Positions 26,158 through 35,122 are shown, counted from the stretch's first letter. The stretch is DNA of 64,000 nt from Chroococcidiopsis sp. CCMEE 29 (GCF_023558375.1 NZ_CP083761.1:3708501-3772500); one strand, 5' to 3'. Translations and numbers: made by a program. The notes: generated by a model from the letters alone, not told the origin.

Positions 26158-26499
26158 ATGAGTGATACAAGCGTTAAGAAAGTAGCCTCCGCCTATTCCC
26201 CTAAGGGTGAAATGGGTCAAAAGTATCTTGCCTCAGGCAAGAGTTTATCAATGCGTCTTTGGGAGGACGAGCAACCCAGTGATGCGAAACCTCCAGCTCA
26301 GCGGGAGTATGAAACTGTAGGCTATGTAATTAAAGGTCGAGCTGAGTTACACATTGAGGGTCAAATGATTTTGCTGGAGTCAGGAGACTCTTGGGTTGTA
26401 CCTAAAGGTTCATCCCATACTTACAAAATTCTAGAACCATTCACAGCAGTTGAAGCAACCAGTCCCCCTTCCCAAGTACATGGGCGCGATGAAGAGTAA
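26158..26499 (+). CDS. Small cupin-domain protein
   Basis: This is a single cupin barrel of about 113 residues. The first motif region is REYETVGYVIKGRAELHIEG and the second is LESGDSWVVPKGSSHTYKIL. Metal-ligand positions are only partly filled (a single clear His in the second motif), so metal binding and catalysis are uncertain. ATG 26158 has GACAAGGAAGACAAT in front; a TTG at 26116 is less likely. It lies 160 bp after the second dehydrogenase on the same strand and closes the stress-type region. Confidence 0.85.
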   Translation: MSDTSVKKVASAYSPKGEMGQKYLASGKSLSMRLWEDEQPSDAKPPAQREYETVGYVIKGRAELHIEGQMILLESGDSWVVPKGSSHTYKILEPFTAVEATSPPSQVHGRDEE

Positions 26500-26703
26500 A
26501 ATTACTCTCTTTCCATCCAAAGAATACTTATTGAGACAGGAGTATTTAGTCGAAGCGTCCCTAGAAAGGTAACAAGTATTGAGTGAAATGGTATAATCTG
26601 ACTCACCGAATACTGTTGGAAAGCGCGTAATAATTGCTACAAATTGATCGAGCCGCTGCTTGCAGAGTAGCGGCTTTGTTTCTGTGCCCATTCTCAAGCT
26701 TGT

Positions 26704-27055
26704 AAAGGCTTGCTCGAGTTTAGTGTCTGCCAATAAGGCTTGAGCAGCTTCCACTTGCCCTTGCCACAGCAATGTTTCCGCCTGATTGAGTCGTTTAAGG
26801 GAACCGTCTACATGCAAGTTTTCTATCAAATGAAACCAATCGAGTACCTCAGGTCGCTGCGTGTTTAGAGCCAAGTGGTTGATGATGTTCCAAATGCCAT
26901 CATGCCCATCCCCTAGACAAGTAGTACCACTGCCAATGCGTTGAAGGTTGACCCAATCAATCACAAGCGCATTCCGCCCAAACGAGGCAAACCGATCCTT
27001 GTTCGTGCAAACACACTTTTTTGTAGCCTTTCCAGGTACAGGTTTCTCCTTTAAT
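26704..27055 (-). pseudogene. Transposase remnant, probably ISKra4 family
   Basis: The reverse strand reads TTCLGDGHDGIWNII, EVLDWFHLIENL and LKRLNQAETLLWQGQVEAA, the catalytic-core pattern I associate with ISKra4-type transposases. An upstream piece (ETCTWKGYKKVCLHEQG) continues in another frame, so at least one frameshift separates them. The N-terminal and C-terminal thirds are missing. It is not functional. It lies between the cupin gene and a MITE-like palindrome. The family assignment is from memory of the motif and needs a search. Confidence 0.68.
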
Positions 27056-27063
27056 CTTGAATA

Positions 27064-27191
27064 ATATCAAATCCGGTTGATTGCCCATGATTTGGCAGCC
27101 CTCACCCCGCCTCCGGCACCCCTCTCCCAAGCTTGGGAGAGGGGCAAGGGGTGAGGGCGAGATTTTACAGTCATTTAAGCGGATTTGATAT
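27064..27191. mobile_element. MITE-like palindromic element
   Basis: The element has perfect 12-bp terminal inverted repeats: ATATCAAATCCG at 27064-27075 and CGGATTTGATAT at 27180-27191. Inside is a second near-perfect hairpin from CCCTCACCCC near 27109 to GGGGTGAGGG near 27155, centred on CCCAAGCTTGGG. No coding capacity is present in 128 bp. The structure fits a non-autonomous miniature element or a large palindromic repeat. It could fold on either strand and terminate transcription. Confidence 0.8.
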
Positions 27192-27255
27192 AAGAAACAA
27201 TCGGTTTAGTAGGAGCTAGTTGATAGTTCCGTTTACTCTGTCTCTGGTGCAAAAA

Positions 27256-27498
27256 CTACCAAGTTGGATCGACAAACAAATTAATAGTTAAGTGCGATCG
27301 CCCTGGTGGCACTGCTGTAATACAAGCGCGGATGGTATTTCCCTCCTCTACTTCCACCTCACAGGCATAACACGAACCCATTTGACATCCAGTAGGAATC
27401 AAAACCCCAGCGCGTTCAGCTACATCCAACAGTGGCTCTCCCACCTCTGCCTCAACAGTCACATCATCCGGTAAAAAATGCACGCTAACGCCCATCAT
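27256..27498 (-). CDS. Small [2Fe-2S] ferredoxin
   Basis: This is an 80-residue ferredoxin. The cluster ligands are in PTGCQMGSCYACEV (C-x4-C-x2-C) and the fourth Cys in IRACITAVP. The short spacing and N-terminal strand FLPDDVTVEAEVGEPLL resemble non-photosynthetic plant-type ferredoxins. Its start (ATG at 27498 or 27495, GTG at 27504) overlaps the end of cobQ by about 14 bp, so the two are translationally coupled. This suggests electron supply to the cobalamin pathway, by position only. Confidence 0.88.
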   Translation of the reverse strand: MMGVSVHFLPDDVTVEAEVGEPLLDVAERAGVLIPTGCQMGSCYACEVEVEEGNTIRACITAVPPGRSHLTINLFVDPTW

Positions 27499-28990
27499 TT
27501 CCACCTAAAGATGACAAAATTGCTGTTAGATCCAAATATGCATCAACCTTAGCTGCTAAGGAGTCCAGGACAGCTTCTCGTTGTTCGCGGTAGTTGGGAA
27601 CACCTGTTGGTAGAGACTTAAGCCCTCGTTGTTGACGTAAGCGATTCAACCAAGCACGTCGCCAAGGACCATTATCAAAAATTCCATGCAGATAAGTACC
27701 CCAGACTAATTGAGAACCATCCACGATGCCTAAACCGGAATCGTCAAACAGAGCTTGGTATGTGTTTGCTTGTGGAGTTGGCGATTCTACTAAGCGCGAT
27801 CGACCCTGATGAATTTCATACCCCATGACTGGCAAACCTACTTGAGGAAAGTTAGATGTCACTTGCCGTTGTCGGGCAATTTTATGACCCACGATCACGG
27901 TTCTAATTGGTAATAGTCCCAATCCCTGATAACGTCCCGCTTCACCCTCTATGCCCTCTGGATCGGCGAGTTGCTGACCCAGCATTTGGAAACCACCGCA
28001 GATTCCTAAGACAGTGCCGCCTGCGGATGCGTAGTTTTTAATCGCTTCTGCCATGCCACTTTTGTGCAGCACTAGCAAGTCAGCAATCGTTGTTTTGGAG
28101 CCTGGGATAATAACGGCGTCTGGGTGCCCCAAATCTTGCTTTGGAGAGAGGTATTTCACTTTTATACTGGGCTCTGCTTCCAGCGGGTCAAAGTCTGTAA
28201 AGTTAGAAATCCGAGGTAAGCGGATCACAGCGATATTAATCTCAGAATGAGATTTAGCTGATTTGCCATCAAGCAAGTCAAGCGAGTCCTCTGCTGGAAA
28301 AATTTGCTCAATCCAGGGAATAACACCGACCACTGGGATTCCAGTGCGTTTTTCCAACCATGTGATGCCTGGTTCCAGAAGCGATCGCTGCCCCCGAAAC
28401 TTATTAATAACTACGCCGCGAATTAAGGCTCTTTCCTCTGGTTCTAGCAACTCCAGAGTTCCCACCACATGGGCAAAAGCACCACCCCGATCAATATCAA
28501 CTACCAGCAAGGTTGGGGCATTCAAATATTTCGCCACCCGCATATTGGTTAAGTCGCGGTGCTTGAGGTTAATCTCTGCTGGACTACCTGCTCCTTCACA
28601 AACAATTAGATCGAATTCTGCCGCTAACTGACTCAACGATTCCTCAATTACCCGCCACCCCAGATCAAAATATTTCTCGTAGTAATCTGCTGCGCTCACC
28701 TTTCCCACAGCTTTACCTTTGAGAATGACCTGAGAAGTCATGTCACCTTGGGGTTTAAGCAAAATAGGATTCATTTCCACTAAAGGGAGGACACCAGCAG
28801 CCCATGCTTGTACCGCCTGAGCGTAGCCAATCTCTCCACCACTGGTGGTGACATAGGAATTCAGAGCCATATTTTGCCCTTTAAATGGAGCCACTCGCCA
28901 GCCACGCCGCGCCAGAATGCGACAAATAGCAGCGGTTAGGAGCGATTTTCCAGCGTGGGATGTGGTTCCCACCACCATAATTGATTTCAT
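27485..28990 (-). CDS. cobQ: Cobyric acid synthase (adenosylcobyrinate amidotransferase)
   Basis: The enzyme amidates four side chains of adenosylcobyrinic acid a,c-diamide with glutamine and ATP, late in cobalamin synthesis. The N-terminal P-loop-like domain begins MVVGTTSHAGKSLLTAAICR, followed by PFKGQNMALNSYVT. The C-terminal type I glutaminase domain has the Cys in VLGICGGFQMLGQQL and the His of YLHGIFDN. The length of 501 is typical. The downstream ferredoxin overlaps the 3' end. Confidence 0.95.
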   Translation of the reverse strand: MKSIMVVGTTSHAGKSLLTAAICRILARRGWRVAPFKGQNMALNSYVTTSGGEIGYAQAVQAWAAGVLPLVEMNPILLKPQGDMTSQVILKGKAVGKVSAADYYEKYFDLGWRVIEESLSQLAAEFDLIVCEGAGSPAEINLKHRDLTNMRVAKYLNAPTLLVVDIDRGGAFAHVVGTLELLEPEERALIRGVVINKFRGQRSLLEPGITWLEKRTGIPVVGVIPWIEQIFPAEDSLDLLDGKSAKSHSEINIAVIRLPRISNFTDFDPLEAEPSIKVKYLSPKQDLGHPDAVIIPGSKTTIADLLVLHKSGMAEAIKNYASAGGTVLGICGGFQMLGQQLADPEGIEGEAGRYQGLGLLPIRTVIVGHKIARQRQVTSNFPQVGLPVMGYEIHQGRSRLVESPTPQANTYQALFDDSGLGIVDGSQLVWGTYLHGIFDNGPWRRAWLNRLRQQRGLKSLPTGVPNYREQREAVLDSLAAKVDAYLDLTAILSSLGGNDGR

Positions 28991-29193
28991 AGAGAGCTAT
29001 TAGCTGCGGCAGTAAAGCGGAAGACGGAAGAGAAAATTCATTGTTCCTTCTTCATTCTTCCCGTTTACAGCTTATTGCTAACTCCCTTAACAAGAAAGCC
29101 TACCGTAATATACAGAATCTTCTAGACAGAATGCCAAGTATCGTCTGAATCCCCCTAAATCCCCTTAAAAAGGGGGACTTTGATTCTAGTTCC
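28991..29193. other. Intergenic region with C4-A-G4 hairpin repeat
   Basis: No gene is visible. At 29151-29176 the sequence CCCCCTAAAT is followed by CCCCTTAAAAAGGGGG, which forms a short stem. This C-rich/G-rich palindrome type is dispersed in many cyanobacterial genomes and often marks insertion-sequence edges. It lies directly before the ISAs1-like fragment. Confidence 0.55.
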
Positions 29194-29310
29194 CCCTCAA
29201 CGTTTCGACGGTTGTTCAATCAGCTGGATTTTGAACAGGTGGCACACGCATTCAACGCTTGGGCAGGCACTCAGATGGCCGTGAGTGACGGAGACTGGCT
29301 AGCAATTGAC
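29194..29310 (+). pseudogene. N-terminal fragment of an ISAs1-family-like transposase
   Basis: The forward frame reads STFRRLFNQLDFEQV, HAFNAWAG and SDGDWLAID, the region before the first catalytic Asp in ISAs1-type transposases. The match ends right after AID and runs into unrelated sequence, so only about 39 codons remain. There is no start codon or ribosome binding site. It is a relic, not a gene; family identity is from motif memory. Confidence 0.62.
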
Positions 29311-29449
29311 TTCTACAAAAATGTAAGTAACGACAAAGTTTTAATAATTGGGTCAATCCAAAATCCAAAATCTAAAATTGTTTGACAGTATTATCTCTTC
29401 AGCAGATCGTGCAATAATAATCCGTCTATCTCAAACTGAATCGCTTTGT

Positions 29450-30481
29450 ATGGTGCAATCCCCCCAAACTCCTAGCGAACTAGCTGCTGCCCTTGAGGGA
29501 CCAACCGACCTGAGTTTCCAACTGCCCGATCCGGAAGACGAACAAATTCCAGAAATCGAGTTTCAGCAACAGGTGGATGCTGCTTGGCAAGTGTGCGATC
29601 GCTTTGACTTGCAAACCGAAATTTGGCGGGGACGAATTTTACGGGCAGTGCGCGATCGCGAGAAAAAACACGGTGATGCCCGTGGCAGTGGCTTCCTCAA
29701 CTGGCTAAAACAACGGGAAATCAGCAAAAGCCAGGCATATTCTTTAATTGAGCTAGCTAACAGCGCTGACACTCTAACGCAGCAAGGACAGCTTGACCCA
29801 ACTACTGTTAGATGCTTCAGTAAACGCGCCTTTATTGAAACAGCTAAGGCTGAACCAGAAATCCAACAGTTAGTTACTGATGCTGCTCGGAACGGCGATC
29901 GCATTACCCGGCGGGAGGTGCGACAGCTAGCCGACGAGTGGACAGCTATGTCCTCAGAACTGCTGCCAGATACTGTCAAAGCTAAAGCAGCCGATAATTC
30001 CCTGCCTAGCCGTTATCTCGCCCCACTAGTGCGAGAAATGGAAAAACTACCAGAGTCTCATCAAACAGTGCTGCGGCGGGAAGTTGCTGAGAATCCTGAT
30101 GTAGATACGCTCAAACAGGTAACAACTGAGGCTCGCTACCTAGCAAAATATCTAGATGCTGCGGTTAATGTCCAAGCCCTCAACGACGATTCTCTTGACT
30201 TGGAAACAGCGCTAGAAGAAGCTCTGCGGCTAGGCTGTATAAACATAGCAGCAGACTTGGTTAATCAGGCATCCCAGCTAGAACAAACCATTGCCAAACT
30301 ATACACCACCTGGAAGCGGATTGGCAGTTTAGCAGACAGACTATATGTGGATACCGGGGCAAGTACACCCCATCTGCGATCGCTTCTGAGTTGCCTGGAA
30401 CCTCTAGCTGGGGAAGTAATGGAAGTAAATCTAGGCAGTAGTAACGAGCGCACTATCCGGCTGCAAATTAGTGAGGAGTGA
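29450..30481 (+). CDS. Helical protein with DUF3102/ParB-like segment, unrecognised function
   Basis: This protein of about 343 residues begins at ATG 29450; a start at 29348 would read through CCAAAAT repeats. The central region (FLNWLKQREISKSQAYSLIELANSAD, then DAARNGDRITRREVRQLADEW) resembles helix-turn-helix segments of DUF3102 and ParB/KorB-like proteins, suggesting DNA binding. The C-terminal part is helical without recognisable motifs. It has no membrane segment. It is a conserved-looking cyanobacterial protein, but its function is unknown. Repeats border it on both sides. Confidence 0.6.
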   Translation: MVQSPQTPSELAAALEGPTDLSFQLPDPEDEQIPEIEFQQQVDAAWQVCDRFDLQTEIWRGRILRAVRDREKKHGDARGSGFLNWLKQREISKSQAYSLIELANSADTLTQQGQLDPTTVRCFSKRAFIETAKAEPEIQQLVTDAARNGDRITRREVRQLADEWTAMSSELLPDTVKAKAADNSLPSRYLAPLVREMEKLPESHQTVLRREVAENPDVDTLKQVTTEARYLAKYLDAAVNVQALNDDSLDLETALEEALRLGCINIAADLVNQASQLEQTIAKLYTTWKRIGSLADRLYVDTGASTPHLRSLLSCLEPLAGEVMEVNLGSSNERTIRLQISEE

Positions 30482-30622
30482 GCAGGGGGAGCAGGGGAAC
30501 TCGGGGCCCCCACGAAGTGGGGATTAGGGGCAGCAGGGGAAGCAAGAGTGTAATCCAAAATCCAAAATCTAAAATCCCCTAACCCCTAACCCCTAACCCC
30601 TCGCCCCTCGCCCCTCGCCCCT
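30482..30622. repeat. Composite STRR block, copy B
   Basis: Purine-rich GGGGGAGCA units are followed by a small CCCCAC-GAA-GTGGGG hairpin (30508-30522) and more GGGGAAGCA. Then come the linker AAGAGTGTAAT, two CCAAAAT, one CTAAAAT, three CCCCTAA and three CCCCTCG units, ending near the stop of the reverse-strand permease. The order matches copies at 15104-15187 and 37881-37988. Confidence 0.92.
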
Positions 30623-31471
30623 TCAATTCTTAATCCCCGTTGTGGCAATGCCCTGAATTAACTGGCGCTGTCCAATCAGAAATAGCAACAATACTGGCAC
30701 GGTGGCGATCGCTACTGCTGCCATTAGTAAAGGCCAGTTATTTGTAAATTGCTCCTGAAACTCTGCTAAAGCTAGTTGCACCGTCCTTAGCTCCGGTCGA
30801 GTGGTGAAGACCAGAGGCTTAAACAAATCATTCCATTCACCAATAAACGTGAACAGAAACAGCGTCACCAAAGCTGGACGAGATAGCGGTAGCATCACCC
30901 GCCACAAAATTTGCCAACGATTTGCTCCATCTAGTGCAGCTGCTTCTTCTAACTCCATCGGTATCGTTTGAAAGTATTGCCTTAGTAGAAAAATCCCAAA
31001 GCCGTTAACAGCCGTTGGTAAAATCAGCGCTCCATATGTATTAATCAGATGTCCCCACTTCAGCACCAGGAAAATCGGAATCACCAGTAGCTGAAATGGA
31101 ATCACCAGCGTTGCCAAGACAATCAGCAGCAGTGTTTGCCGCCCCCGGAATTTTAATCGTGCTAAAGCATAGCCTGCCAATGCCGAGCAGATGATCTGAA
31201 AAGCAGTCACTGCCAGCGCTACCAGGGTTGAATTAGCAAACGCTACCAGAAAGCTACCTCGCTGCCAAGCCTCGCGGTAATTTACCAAAGACCAGCTACT
31301 TCTGGGCAACAGCCCGGGAGTCGCACCGGGGGAAGCAAAGGAGGTGAGGAAGACAACACCAAGCGGGAGTAGCACAATTCCAGCTCCTAGCAGTAGCACT
31401 CCTAGGTTGACCGACTTTGACAACCGAGAAATGCTTTGATGTAAATATTTTTTAGGCATTCTTATAGGCAT
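30623..31471 (-). CDS. Sugar ABC transporter permease, MalG type
   Basis: This inner-membrane subunit of about 282 residues has six predicted helices and the MalG-type EAA loop (ELEEAAALDGANRWQILWRVMLPLSRP). It pairs in principle with the MalF-type permease at the left edge. No binding protein or ATPase gene adjoins it here. Three starts are possible (GTG 31486, ATG 31471, ATG 31459); ATG 31471 has AGGTGA upstream. The 3' end abuts a repeat block. Confidence 0.9.
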   Translation of the reverse strand: MPIRMPKKYLHQSISRLSKSVNLGVLLLGAGIVLLPLGVVFLTSFASPGATPGLLPRSSWSLVNYREAWQRGSFLVAFANSTLVALAVTAFQIICSALAGYALARLKFRGRQTLLLIVLATLVIPFQLLVIPIFLVLKWGHLINTYGALILPTAVNGFGIFLLRQYFQTIPMELEEAAALDGANRWQILWRVMLPLSRPALVTLFLFTFIGEWNDLFKPLVFTTRPELRTVQLALAEFQEQFTNNWPLLMAAVAIATVPVLLLFLIGQRQLIQGIATTGIKN

Positions 31472-31661
31472 TTTTACCGATTTCACCTATGCTTGTAGCA
31501 TCAGTGATATTCTCCCTTTTGGGGAATATTTAACTGGAAGCTGTAACGATACCATAGGGATTTGTTAAGTTAAGTTTAATCATAATTTGACTCTGAACCT
31601 TAAGTGACAGGGTTAAATGCTCTCGTACCAGTTGATTTACATAAACAGGAGTGAACCGACT

Positions 31662-32357
31662 ATGCAGCAGCTTGCTGCCACCTCCGAATTGGATTTCCAC
31701 AGCGACACCTACAAGGATGCCTATAGTCGTATCAACGCGATTGTAATTGAAGGGGAACAAGAAGCCCATGAAAATTACATCCGCCTAGCTGAACTACTGC
31801 CGGAACACAAGGATGACCTGATTCGCTTATCCAAAATGGAGAGTCGCCACAAGAAAGGGTTTGAAGCCTGTGGTCGTAACCTTCAGGTCACACCGGATAT
31901 GCAATTCGCACGAGAGTTCTTTGCCGAATTACACCAGAATTTCCAACATGCAGCTGCTGAAGGGCAGGTGACCACTTGCTTGCTGATTCAGTCGCTGATT
32001 ATAGAATGCTTTGCGATCGCTGCTTACAACATTTACATTCCTGTCGCTGATGACTTTGCTAGGAAAATTACTGAAGGCGTAGTCAAAGACGAATACAGTC
32101 ATCTCAACTTTGGCGAAGTCTGGCTGAAAGACCACTTTAAAGAAGTTAAAGACGAACTAGAGCAAGCCAATCGCCAGAATCTCCCGATAGTCTGGAAGAT
32201 GCTCAATCAAGTGGAGGAAGATGCCCGCACCCTGGCAATGGAAAAAGAAGCTTTGGTTGAAGACTTCATGATCCAGTACGGCGAAGCCCTTAGCAATATC
32301 GGCTTCAGCCCCCGCGATCTTATGCGTCTGTCAGCTTACGGACTGACAGCTGCCTGA
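31662..32357 (+). CDS. Aldehyde-deformylating oxygenase (alkane synthase, ADO)
   Basis: This 231-residue ferritin-like di-iron enzyme converts fatty aldehydes to n-1 alkanes and formate in the cytosol. Di-iron ligands are visible in [33 protein letters not shown] and [13 protein letters not shown]. The length of 231 is exactly typical when ATG 31662 is used; an upstream start at 31617 is not needed. It is followed by AAR, the standard two-gene alkane module of cyanobacteria, reducing electrons probably coming from ferredoxin. Confidence 0.97.
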   Translation: MQQLAATSELDFHSDTYKDAYSRINAIVIEGEQEAHENYIRLAELLPEHKDDLIRLSKMESRHKKGFEACGRNLQVTPDMQFAREFFAELHQNFQHAAAEGQVTTCLLIQSLIIECFAIAAYNIYIPVADDFARKITEGVVKDEYSHLNFGEVWLKDHFKEVKDELEQANRQNLPIVWKMLNQVEEDARTLAMEKEALVEDFMIQYGEALSNIGFSPRDLMRLSAYGLTAA

Positions 32358-32583
32358 ACAAGGAGTGTGAGGGGCGAGGGCGAGGGAGCAACCCCTCCTC
32401 GAAGCCCCTAGTTTGGTCAGACAAAAATTCAAACCCGAAAGCAGTATCATCAAGCACAAACAAGCCGATCGGTCAGCCACTGTGACGATCAGTAAATTTA
32501 TGTAGTATTTTTAAGGGAAAGTCACTGTAATTTTTACCTCTTAACTTCATTCCGACCGGAACTACAGGTTTAAAAAGCAATTC

Positions 32584-33606
32584 ATGTTTGGTCTAATCGG
32601 TCACCTAAACAGTTTGGAACATGCACAAGCGGTAGCTAAAGCGTTAGGCTACCCGGAATACGCCGATCAGGGTCTAGATTTTTGGTGCAGCGCTCCACCT
32701 CAAATCGTTGATACTATTACCGTCACTAGCATTACTGGGCAAAAAATTGAAGGTCGGTATGTAGAATCTTGCTTTCTGCCAGAAATGCTAGCTACGCGTC
32801 GGATTAAGGCAGCAACGCGCAAAATCCTCAACGCGATGGCTCATGCTCAAAAGCAGGGCATCAATATCACAGCTTTAGGCGGATTCTCCTCGATTATTTT
32901 TGAAAATTTCAATCTCCAGCAAATTACGCAAGTTCGCAACATTAAGCTGAAGTTTGAGCAGTTCACTACGGGCAACACGCATACAGCGTATATTATTTGT
33001 CAGCAGGTAGAACAAGCAGCTAAGCAGCTAGGAATTGAACTCTCAAAAGCCACTGTTGCCGTTTGTGGTGCCACCGGCGACATTGGTAGTGCGGTTTGCC
33101 GCTGGCTCGATGCCCGCACAGACGTGACAGATTTATTGCTGATCGCCCGCAACCAGGAGCGACTGCAGTCCTTGCAAGCGGAACTGGGTCGTGGCAAAAT
33201 CCTAGGTTTAGCAGAAGCATTGCCTCAAGCAGATATTGTAGTTTGGGTTGCGAGTATGCCAAAGGGAGTTCAAATTGACCCGGCTAGTTTGAAGCAACCT
33301 TGTCTACTAATTGATGGCGGCTATCCCAAAAACTTGGCAATGAAGATCCAGCATCCAGGCGTTCACGTCCTTAATGGTGGAATTGTAGAACATTCACTGG
33401 ATATTGATTGGCGAATTATGAAAATTGCCAATTTTATGGAAGCACCAGCTCGCCAATTGTTTGCCTGTTTCGCAGAGTCAATGCTACTAGAGTTTGAAAA
33501 GTTGTACACCAACTTTTCTTGGGGACGAAATCAGATTACGGTAGAAAAAATGGAACAAATTGGTAAAGTATCGCTCAAACATGGATTTCGACCGCTATTG
33601 GGCTAA
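32584..33606 (+). CDS. Long-chain acyl-ACP reductase (AAR)
   Basis: This 340-residue enzyme reduces acyl-ACP to fatty aldehyde with NADPH and supplies ADO. It starts [28 protein letters not shown], as the family does. The nucleotide motif [19 protein letters not shown] is near residue 160, and the later segment [11 protein letters not shown] is conserved. It lies 226 bp after ADO on the same strand. Confidence 0.97.
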   Translation: MFGLIGHLNSLEHAQAVAKALGYPEYADQGLDFWCSAPPQIVDTITVTSITGQKIEGRYVESCFLPEMLATRRIKAATRKILNAMAHAQKQGINITALGGFSSIIFENFNLQQITQVRNIKLKFEQFTTGNTHTAYIICQQVEQAAKQLGIELSKATVAVCGATGDIGSAVCRWLDARTDVTDLLLIARNQERLQSLQAELGRGKILGLAEALPQADIVVWVASMPKGVQIDPASLKQPCLLIDGGYPKNLAMKIQHPGVHVLNGGIVEHSLDIDWRIMKIANFMEAPARQLFACFAESMLLEFEKLYTNFSWGRNQITVEKMEQIGKVSLKHGFRPLLG

Positions 33607-33746
33607 AAATCTATCTCAAAGCTCTGTGAGGTAGGCATCCTGCCTGCTGCTACAGACTAGAAGCCTATCCCACAAGCTAGAAAATAGTTTTGAGATAGTG
33701 TCTAACCTTCTAAAAAGACTGGGGACTAGAAAAACATTACTAGCTC

Positions 33747-33773
33747 CTCGCCCCTCACCCCTCGCCCCTAACC
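33747..33773. repeat. CCCCTCR/CCCCTAA repeat abutting the accA start
   Basis: CTCGCCCCTCACCCCTCGCCCC followed by TAACC lies immediately before the accA ATG, leaving no room for a Shine-Dalgarno sequence. The array is of the same class as the tail of composite block B. Confidence 0.85.
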
Positions 33774-34754
33774 ATGGCAACTACTGAGCGTAAACCGCTA
33801 CTTTTAGACTTTGAAAGACCCTTGGTGGATCTAGAGTCGCGCATTGACCAAATTCGTCAACTGGCGGCAGAAAATGGCGTGGATGTCTCTGAGGAGCTTC
33901 GTCAGTTGGAAGCACGAGCCACGCAACTGCGTCAAGAAATTTTCAATAGTCTCTCACCATCGCAACGACTGCAACTCGCTCGCCATCCCCGTCGTCCCAG
34001 TACGCTCGATTATATTCAGGCAATTAGTGACGAATGGATGGAACTGCATGGCGATCGCCGAGGTGCGGACGATCCAGCTTTAGTTGGAGGCGTAGCGAGG
34101 TTGGCGGGGCGACCGGTTGTGATGCTGGGTCATCAAAAAGGACGCGATACTAAGGATAATATCGCCCGTAACTTTGGCATGGCTTCTCCGGGCGGCTACC
34201 GCAAGGCGATGCGCTTGATGGAACATGCTAACAAGTTTGGCATGCCGATTTTGACGTTTATCGACACACCAGGAGCTTTACCGACGGCGGAAGCTGAATA
34301 CCAAGGGGCAGGGGAAGCGATCGCCTATAACCTCCGCGAAATGTTTCGGCTGAATGTGCCCATCATCTGTACTGTCATCGGCGAAGGTGGCTCAGGTGGT
34401 GCCTTGGGCATTGGTGTAGGCGAACGCCTATTAATGTTTGAACATGCTGTTTATACCGTTGCCACGCCTGAAGCCTGTGCCGCTATCCTCTGGAAAGATG
34501 CCAGTAAAGCTCCCCAAGCCGCCGTAGCCCTCAAAATTACTGCCTGGGATCTCAAAAACTTAGGAGTTCTGGATCAACTCCTACCGGAACCAGTCGGTGG
34601 CGCTCACTCTGACCCCCTCAAGGCAGCAATGCTCCTTAAACAGGCACTATTACAGAACTTGGAAGAATTAACGCAGCTGACAAGCCAACAACGACGTCAA
34701 ATGCGGTATCAAAAATTCCGCAATCTTGGTGTTTTTGCTGAACTTTCTGCCTAA
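33774..34754 (+). CDS. accA: Acetyl-CoA carboxylase carboxyltransferase subunit alpha
   Basis: AccA with AccD transfers the carboxyl group from biotin to acetyl-CoA, making malonyl-CoA for fatty acids. The 326-residue protein has the family start ([20 protein letters not shown]), [12 protein letters not shown], and the crotonase-like core with [19 protein letters not shown] and [17 protein letters not shown]. It lies 167 bp downstream of AAR. The neighbourhood of ADO, AAR, accA and an SDR is a conserved cyanobacterial order and ties alkane production to fatty-acid supply. Confidence 0.97.
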   Translation: MATTERKPLLLDFERPLVDLESRIDQIRQLAAENGVDVSEELRQLEARATQLRQEIFNSLSPSQRLQLARHPRRPSTLDYIQAISDEWMELHGDRRGADDPALVGGVARLAGRPVVMLGHQKGRDTKDNIARNFGMASPGGYRKAMRLMEHANKFGMPILTFIDTPGALPTAEAEYQGAGEAIAYNLREMFRLNVPIICTVIGEGGSGGALGIGVGERLLMFEHAVYTVATPEACAAILWKDASKAPQAAVALKITAWDLKNLGVLDQLLPEPVGGAHSDPLKAAMLLKQALLQNLEELTQLTSQQRRQMRYQKFRNLGVFAELSA

Positions 34755-35122
34755 TTAAAGTTATTAGAGTCTTTACTAAGTTGAGAATGGTATAATCTAA
34801 TCTGGAATGTAAAGAATCTTTACATTTCTCTTAATCTTTAGTCGTTTGGCATTTAGCCAATGCGACTTAATTTTAATGAGTGTCTAAATATTGGCTTAAG
34901 CAACAAAACTTTGAGCGTCGAAGCTCATTCCAACCGGGACTGTTATAGGAGCAGAGCAATTGGCAATGTACTTAAACTATGACAAAAATCCTAGCTCACA
35001 CAGCAAGGTTGCCGATTAAGCAAAAGTTAAGCTGATTTTTATGACTCATCAATCTACCGATGGTTAGAGATTTACATAATTAGGACAAGACGACTGGTGT
35101 TCAAACAGAATTGGAACATTTC
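34755..35122. other. Intergenic region with a 21-base palindrome
   Basis: This is 368 bp with no gene. AATGTAAAG-AAT-CTTTACATT at 34806-34826 is a perfect 9-bp inverted repeat with a three-base spacer, 52 bp after the accA stop. It is preceded by TGGTATAATCTAA, which resembles a -10 element. The palindrome could be an operator or a terminator-like hairpin without a T-run. Confidence 0.55.

Noticed and set aside
27064-27191. Possible small structured ncRNA
   Set aside because: The nested perfect inverted repeats and adjacent transposase relic fit a MITE-like element better, and no promoter or conserved RNA motif was seen.
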